A DNA stretch of 64,000 nt from Sphingobacteriales bacterium (lineage in GTDB: Bacteria; Bacteroidota; Bacteroidia; Chitinophagales; CAIOSU01): positions 62,001 through 126,000 of the forward strand of contig JAIXOI010000023.1 of assembly GCA_027486795.1 (NCBI GenBank), read 5' to 3'. The notes below the pieces were generated by a model. That model ran no database searches and was not told where the DNA came from. It was given only the letters and a program-made list of their open reading frames with translations. Below are positions 59,191 through 64,000 of the stretch, one piece after another (positions within the stretch are counted from its first letter, which is position 1; each line of letters begins with the position of its first letter). The position numbers and the translations under genes were made by a program.

Positions 59191-59691
59191 ATGTATAAAG
59201 TAAAAGTAAACGGAGCCGCTGAATACGCCATTAACCGCGATAAGGAAACCTTTGAGCTGGATGGTAAAAGCGTTGAGTTGGATATTGTAAGCACTGGCAA
59301 CGATGCTTACCATATATTGCACGATAATAAATCGTACCGCATTAGGGTAATTGAGGTAAATACCGCCGAAAAAAAACTGACCATACGCGTAAATGGCAAT
59401 GATTACAACCTAGAGGTTAAAGACCGCTTTGATGTATTGCTAAACCAACTGGGTATGAGCAACTTGGCGGCGAGCAAAATAAACGACATAAAAGCCCCTA
59501 TGCCGGGCCTAGTACTTAAAATAAACGTAACCGAAGGCCAACACATAACCAAAGGTGAACCCGTATTGGTGCTTGAGGCCATGAAAATGGAAAACGTGCT
59601 CAAAGCTCCCGCCGATGCGGTGGTAAAGGCTATTAAAGTAAACATTGGCAACCCCGTTGAAAAAGGCCAAGTGTTAGTGGTGTTAGAATAA
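59191..59691 (+). CDS. biotin/lipoyl-attachment (biotin carboxyl carrier) protein
   Basis: A 166-residue biotin carrier protein of the type found with acyl-CoA carboxylases. The C-terminal biotinyl domain has the modified lysine in 'LEAMKMENVLKAPADAVV', preceded by 'IKAPMPGLVLKINVTEGQHITKGEPV'. The N-terminal 80 residues form a small beta-rich domain seen in Bacteroidota carriers. The start is the ATG at 59191 (the ORF track's earlier M is a TTG). No carboxylase subunits adjoin, so its partner lies elsewhere. Confidence 0.92.
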   Translation: MYKVKVNGAAEYAINRDKETFELDGKSVELDIVSTGNDAYHILHDNKSYRIRVIEVNTAEKKLTIRVNGNDYNLEVKDRFDVLLNQLGMSNLAASKINDIKAPMPGLVLKINVTEGQHITKGEPVLVLEAMKMENVLKAPADAVVKAIKVNIGNPVEKGQVLVVLE

Positions 59692-59704
59692 GAGATATTC
59701 GCTT

Positions 59705-59745
59705 TGAAAAAAAGGCCCGCGCATCAATGATGCGCGGGCCTTTTA
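59705..59745. terminator. bidirectional intrinsic terminator (biotin carrier / porV)
   Basis: A 14-bp perfect stem AAAGGCCCGCGCAT / ATGCGCGGGCCTTT (59711-59724, 59730-59743) with a 5-nt loop. It is flanked by an A-run on the left and T-rich sequence on the right, so it can end transcripts from both convergent genes. Confidence 0.93.
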
Positions 59746-59771
59746 TATTTTGCGGGGATTTGTTTCGGGTA

Positions 59772-61022
59772 TTACAACCTGCTAGTGCCGCCTGCGCCTT
59801 CTTCAACTGGAGCGTCCTCGCCTTGTTTCACTTGTTTAAAGTTGAACACTAAGGTAAAGCGTAAGGTATTATCCAACGGGTTGCGTTGCGCCGAGGTTGG
59901 TATTAAGTAAGAGAAATCTAGGCCAAATACGCTGTAGCGCAAACCCAAACCAGCCGAAAGGTAACGACGATTGCCTTTGGTTGGGGCTTCGTGGAAATAA
60001 CCAACACGCACAGCAAACTGCTTATCGTACCAGTATTCGGCACCTACGCCAATGGTAAACTCTCTAAATTCTTCTTTAGCGCCACCTGGGGCATCGCTAA
60101 ACGAGCCAAAAATAGCACCTGGCACCGACTTGTCTCTCCATGCTTGGGTAGAATCTGATGGGTCAGGAGTTGGCACTAGCAATTTGTTCACGTCGGCGGC
60201 AAGGGTAAAAGAGTTGTGCTTATCAATATCAATAGAGTAAGCCAAACCAAGGCCCATATTCATGGGTATAAAATCTTTACGAGCCGAGTTGGTGTACGAT
60301 ATTTTGCTGCCCAAGTTTGAGAACACCAAGCCCACCGCCAAATTTGATTTACGGTCTTTTATCTTAATATCGGTATTGTAGTAGAAACCTATATCGGCAG
60401 AGGCTGCTATACCTGGGTTAATGCTGGTGCCGCCTACACTTTGGCCGCTAGCCAAGTTTGAGTAAATAAAGCGCAAAGTAATACCGGTTGAGAAGCCTTT
60501 GGCAAGGATACGCGAATAGGTGCCGTCAATGGCAAACTCGTTGGGGCGGAACTGTTGTAGGTTGTTGCCGCTGGCATCGGTAAACTGTATTTGGCCCAAC
60601 GAAAAATAACGGATGCTCATGGCCACGGCCTGCATCTTGTTTATCTTGTAGTATCCTGTTAGGTGGGCAAGGTAAATGTCGTTTACCAAAGAGCGCAACC
60701 AAGGAGTGTAGCTCATGCTTACTCCAAAAGTTTTACCATCGTATTCCTTATCGCTCTTAGTATCGAAGGTTTTGATAAAGGCCAACTTGGCTGGGTTGTG
60801 AAACGTGGAGTTCGGGTCGGGGCTGGTAGCTATACCTACATCGCCCATACCGCCTGCGCGGGCATCGGGTGCAATACGCAAAAACGGAACAGCGGTAGTA
60901 AGCGCATTTACAATGTCGCACTGTGAACTATTGAGGCCAGAACAGTTATTTTGAGCCGATGCTACCAGCGAACCAGTAAGCATAAGGCAGACAAAAAGTA
61001 ATTTCTTCAGGGTGATTTTCAT
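59772..61022 (-). CDS. porV: type IX secretion outer-membrane protein PorV
   Basis: PorV (LptO) is a 14-stranded outer-membrane barrel that shuttles T9SS cargo from the Sov translocon to the PorU sortase. The 416-residue protein has a signal peptide ('KLLFVCLMLTGSLVASAQ') and the family segment 'AVPFLRIAPDARAGGMGDVGIATSPDPNSTFHNPAKLAF'. A repeated aromatic/glycine barrel pattern follows, ending in 'LRFTLVFNFKQV' plus a short acidic tail. It follows porU by 16 bp, an arrangement conserved in Bacteroidota. Confidence 0.95.
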   Translation of the reverse strand: MKITLKKLLFVCLMLTGSLVASAQNNCSGLNSSQCDIVNALTTAVPFLRIAPDARAGGMGDVGIATSPDPNSTFHNPAKLAFIKTFDTKSDKEYDGKTFGVSMSYTPWLRSLVNDIYLAHLTGYYKINKMQAVAMSIRYFSLGQIQFTDASGNNLQQFRPNEFAIDGTYSRILAKGFSTGITLRFIYSNLASGQSVGGTSINPGIAASADIGFYYNTDIKIKDRKSNLAVGLVFSNLGSKISYTNSARKDFIPMNMGLGLAYSIDIDKHNSFTLAADVNKLLVPTPDPSDSTQAWRDKSVPGAIFGSFSDAPGGAKEEFREFTIGVGAEYWYDKQFAVRVGYFHEAPTKGNRRYLSAGLGLRYSVFGLDFSYLIPTSAQRNPLDNTLRFTLVFNFKQVKQGEDAPVEEGAGGTSRL

Positions 61023-61038
61023 TGAGCTTGGTTCAAGA

Positions 61039-64000
61039 TTAACGCAAAATTACCAATTTTTCGGTTTGATGCACAGGTGAACATTCTTCAGTACGCACTT
61101 CGAGCCTGTATACGTAAGTTCCATTGCTGAGGTTCATGCCATTTTCAGTTTGTCCGTCCCACTCCAAATCATCTATTCTAAAGCCTGGGCTATCAATTGT
61201 TTTTGTCAATTGCTTTACCAAGCGACCGGAATAATCGAAAATTTTCAAGTCTACAAACAGTAATTCTCCGGGTTTATTGTGCTGAAATTGAAATTTAGTT
61301 GAGTAATTAAACGGATTAGGGTAATTAAATACATCCTCCAAAGCTAAGCAAGGATTGGATGCAACTACAAATTCGGTATAGTCTTCAGCCGAATTGTTAT
61401 GCACATCCCAAGCCTTAGCAACTACTTTGTAGCGCCCGTCGGGTAAATTAAACAACGGATAACGGGCATATCCGCTCCTAAAATCATCCGTATTAGATTC
61501 GTAGTAATCATTGAGCACGTAGGTGTTGCGCGTATCCTCGTTCATTACAGCCACCAAATCGTGGCCAATGCCGTTGCCTACGGTATTAATGCCGCTTACA
61601 TCATACAGTTTCACCAAAATTTCAGGGTTGGCATCGGTTATACCGCCCATCCTGAATTTCTCGTCGTTCATAAACACCTCAATATCCGGGCCTTTGGTAT
61701 CGGCTACAATATCGGTAGCGGTGCCGCCAACATATATATCGGCTTGGTAGCCATGAGCATCTATTTCTCCGTTCTCGGCATAGTAGCTTATTTTGCCGTT
61801 ACCATAATTATAGGCAATGTCTTTAGGCACTATAAACGTGAAGGTAAATTTTCCTTCTTTAACACTGGCCTTGCCCCTAAATATAATATTGTTCTGTACA
61901 TCAAAATCGGTTTTGTTGCTACCGTTTGAGTTAGCAAGCGTAACGTAAGTAACGGGCTTATCGAAAATAGTTGGGTATACCACACCGTTGAAACTGGTCA
62001 TTAAAGCACCGCTGGCTTCGCGCACCTCCCCACTAATGGTTACCATTTGCAAGGCCTTCAAAGTGTCGGTTTGCGTAGACACTGAGTGCGAATCTATTTC
62101 GGTAGTAACAACTTCATATTTAGGGTAGGCCAATGTTAACGAAGGGTCGCCGTAAAGGCCAAACTTGCGGTCGTTTGTTACATCGCTGCTGGTGGCGGCG
62201 GTAGCGTTTTTGGTAAGCATTACCACTTCGCCAATGGTAGGAAAACGACCATTGTATTGGGCAAACAAATTGTTGAGAAAATTTCGGTTGGTGCGCTCAT
62301 TGGCACTGGAGTACACCAAGCGAGAAGTGCTTACCGCCGCTATGGCTCCACCTTTCGGGTTCAGTACAATTTCTTCTCCGGCTGAAAGCCTAGCGGGGTC
62401 ATCATAGCGCGTAAACTCACAAGTAGCCGTTACAAACAGCGGCATGGCATCATAGTTATCCCACGAGCGAATGTCATCGATAGTTAAAACCCTTTCTTTT
62501 GCCCACCCAATAGGCCCGCCATGGCCGGTGTAGTTCATCATCAGGCAGCCATTAAACATTTTTGCGTTTATGGCATCATTTACGCCTGGGTAGCGCAATC
62601 CAGCCGGGGTTGATTCCTTTTGGTATGCGTCTAGGTATATTTTATCAACGTTGTATACTGGCACGCGTGTAGCAACATTGCGCGTGTGCCCTTCCGAGTC
62701 GTTAAGGTGTATATTAGAGTCTTCGTCATCGCCTATAAAAGCTAAGTTGTTGCGCCAGCTGCCAAAGGTTACCAAGCTCTCGTAGTGTATTACCTTGTCA
62801 ACCATGGCATTGGCTTGTTCCGAATTCCTAACTGGAAAACGGCCCACCGCAATATCCAAGGTATGGTTTGCTGCTGTAATTGATCCTTCATTATCGCCCA
62901 ACAAGGCAAAATAGTCATCGGTTGCAAAGTTGTTCACTTGGTTTAACGATTCTCTTGATTGATAAGTGGGTATAACCGTTTCGGTACTGAACTCCTTGCC
63001 TTTGTAATCGAAGCTCGCGTTGCCAAACAACAGCAAATATTGGGGTAGCTCGGTAGCATTGCCATTGGCGTTTAGGTATAGCATGCGCATAAAATCGCGA
63101 ATGGCAGACATATCAGGCCTACCACTCGAAAACTCATTATACACTTCCTCTAACGATACTACTTGAACATACAGGCCACTCTTGGCAGAGCGATACTGGG
63201 CAAAACGCTCAGCCTCGGCGCGCAGCGCTGGGGTTACCACCACAATCATATCGGGCTGGCTTAGGCCATGCAGGTTTTGGTTGGCAACAGAACCAACTGG
63301 GTTTGGCGCAGGAAATGAGCCCGTGGTGCTAAACACAACGTACTCGCGTAGCTGGTCGCTGTTGGCTGCAAATTTCAATTGGCCCGAAGTATTGGTATAC
63401 GGCTGGTTTAGGGCATTGGTTGGGTCTGTTACATCCCAAATTAAAGTATTGCCCGTTCCCCCCTGAAGCGTAAACTCAGCCACATTGCCAGCTCCTACCA
63501 CCCTACTATCGCGGAAATTGAATGCCGTGCCCGCAAACACCAGATTACGGCGTGCCTGCACCTTAATGTAATTTAAATAGCCTTCTGCCGACGACGAAGT
63601 ATTGCCAAACAACACCTCAACATTCAATGCTGGGCTGCTTAGGTTTATTGTACCATCGCCCAAGCCCTTATTGCCATAATTCGGATAGCTTCCATTACCA
63701 ACATTGCCAATATTAAAGCTTGAAATGTTTTGACCATTAGCTTTTACATTTACGGTGCTGGCATTGTTTGCAGAGTTTGCGGCAAACTCGGTTGATATTT
63801 TTACCGGCTCGGTAGTTACCACATTCGGTATATTAAAACTAAAGTTTCGGCTAGTAATGCTAAAGTTGAAAAACTCACCGAACCACTCCCTGCCAGCAGA
63901 GCCAAGGTTTTTCTCTTCCAACTCATATTGCTGCAATTCGTCGAAAGTACTTGTGGTAATATTAGCCGTGCCCGATGATGCGACATTGGTGTTGCGCTTG
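61039..64000 (-). CDS. porU: type IX secretion sortase PorU (partial, N-terminus beyond the window)
   Basis: PorU is the gingipain-like (C25) cysteine protease that removes C-terminal signals from T9SS cargo and attaches it to the surface. Visible parts are the C25 catalytic His in 'NYTGHGGPIGW', the catalytic Cys in 'TATCEFTRYDDP', 'LNPKGGAIAAVSTSRLVYSS' and a C-terminal region with 'CLALEDVFNYPNPFNYSTKFQFQH'. The ORF track starts at an internal TTG (63936), but the frame stays open to position 64000 ('...NTNVASSGTANITTSTFDELQQYELEE'), so the gene continues past the window. It is upstream of porV in one operon. Confidence 0.94.
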   Translation of the reverse strand, partial: KRNTNVASSGTANITTSTFDELQQYELEEKNLGSAGREWFGEFFNFSITSRNFSFNIPNVVTTEPVKISTEFAANSANNASTVNVKANGQNISSFNIGNVGNGSYPNYGNKGLGDGTINLSSPALNVEVLFGNTSSSAEGYLNYIKVQARRNLVFAGTAFNFRDSRVVGAGNVAEFTLQGGTGNTLIWDVTDPTNALNQPYTNTSGQLKFAANSDQLREYVVFSTTGSFPAPNPVGSVANQNLHGLSQPDMIVVVTPALRAEAERFAQYRSAKSGLYVQVVSLEEVYNEFSSGRPDMSAIRDFMRMLYLNANGNATELPQYLLLFGNASFDYKGKEFSTETVIPTYQSRESLNQVNNFATDDYFALLGDNEGSITAANHTLDIAVGRFPVRNSEQANAMVDKVIHYESLVTFGSWRNNLAFIGDDEDSNIHLNDSEGHTRNVATRVPVYNVDKIYLDAYQKESTPAGLRYPGVNDAINAKMFNGCLMMNYTGHGGPIGWAKERVLTIDDIRSWDNYDAMPLFVTATCEFTRYDDPARLSAGEEIVLNPKGGAIAAVSTSRLVYSSANERTNRNFLNNLFAQYNGRFPTIGEVVMLTKNATAATSSDVTNDRKFGLYGDPSLTLAYPKYEVVTTEIDSHSVSTQTDTLKALQMVTISGEVREASGALMTSFNGVVYPTIFDKPVTYVTLANSNGSNKTDFDVQNNIIFRGKASVKEGKFTFTFIVPKDIAYNYGNGKISYYAENGEIDAHGYQADIYVGGTATDIVADTKGPDIEVFMNDEKFRMGGITDANPEILVKLYDVSGINTVGNGIGHDLVAVMNEDTRNTYVLNDYYESNTDDFRSGYARYPLFNLPDGRYKVVAKAWDVHNNSAEDYTEFVVASNPCLALEDVFNYPNPFNYSTKFQFQHNKPGELLFVDLKIFDYSGRLVKQLTKTIDSPGFRIDDLEWDGQTENGMNLSNGTYVYRLEVRTEECSPVHQTEKLVILR

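Overview
The window is a gene-dense, moderate-GC stretch of a Bacteroidota chromosome. The evidence is a type IX secretion pair (PorU, PorV), a secreted protein with a type IX C-terminal sorting domain, a TonB-receptor/DUF4249 pair, DUF4271 next to hemD, and repeated use of the Bacteroidota -7 promoter box TAnnTTTG in place of an E. coli-type -10. The family within the phylum cannot be named from this sequence alone. No rRNA, tRNA, CRISPR array, phage module or intact transposase was seen.

Layout. 0-7 kb: a DUF255 thioredoxin-like protein, uvrA, a class III aminotransferase and a DUF502 membrane protein. 7-17 kb: a GAF histidine kinase, serC-serA, a HicBA-type toxin-antitoxin pair, a LytTR regulator beside a remnant of its likely kinase, a TonB receptor with its DUF4249 lipoprotein, and an IscA-type protein. 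16.8-25 kb: DAHP synthase/chorismate mutase, proline dehydrogenase, a 2OG-Fe(II) oxygenase, and the infB-nusA-rimP operon with a leader hairpin. 25-34.5 kb is accessory and scrambled. It holds orphan antitoxin-like genes, 83-bp MITE-like elements, an unknown two-gene unit, a DUF1015 gene, a secreted cytochrome c/copper-monooxygenase-like protein, and a mosaic of gene fragments (DUF1015 5' end, argH N-part, DnaQ-like C-part, argH C-part) around a RelE/ParE pair and an acetyltransferase.

34.5-47.5 kb: hemD-DUF4271, a BamA-like protein, a sterol-desaturase-family protein, a DUF4258/YgiT pair, a Na/Pi symporter, a three-gene 'PETGMGYQ' cluster, hemW and an FAD oxidase. 47.5-56 kb is a minus-strand defence/DNA-processing island: a type ISP restriction-modification protein, two DUF1016 (YhcG-like) PD-(D/E)XK nucleases and a UvrD helicase. 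56-64 kb: an M1 aminopeptidase, a biotin-carrier protein, PorV and PorU (cut by the window end).

The most unusual observation is that both DUF1016 genes carry, at the same codon position inside the coding sequence, a perfect DNA palindrome. The two palindromes share one layout (ATTG-N6-CA-S-TG-N6'-CAAT, N6' being the complement) but have different variable arms. Other structure not explained by ordinary genes includes a family of short CTCG-type palindromes, a 78-bp triple-hairpin element present twice upstream of hemW, the 83-bp inverted-repeat elements, degenerate low-complexity word repeats in gene leaders, and several genes whose -7 box lies only 4-7 nt from the start codon, suggesting leaderless transcripts.
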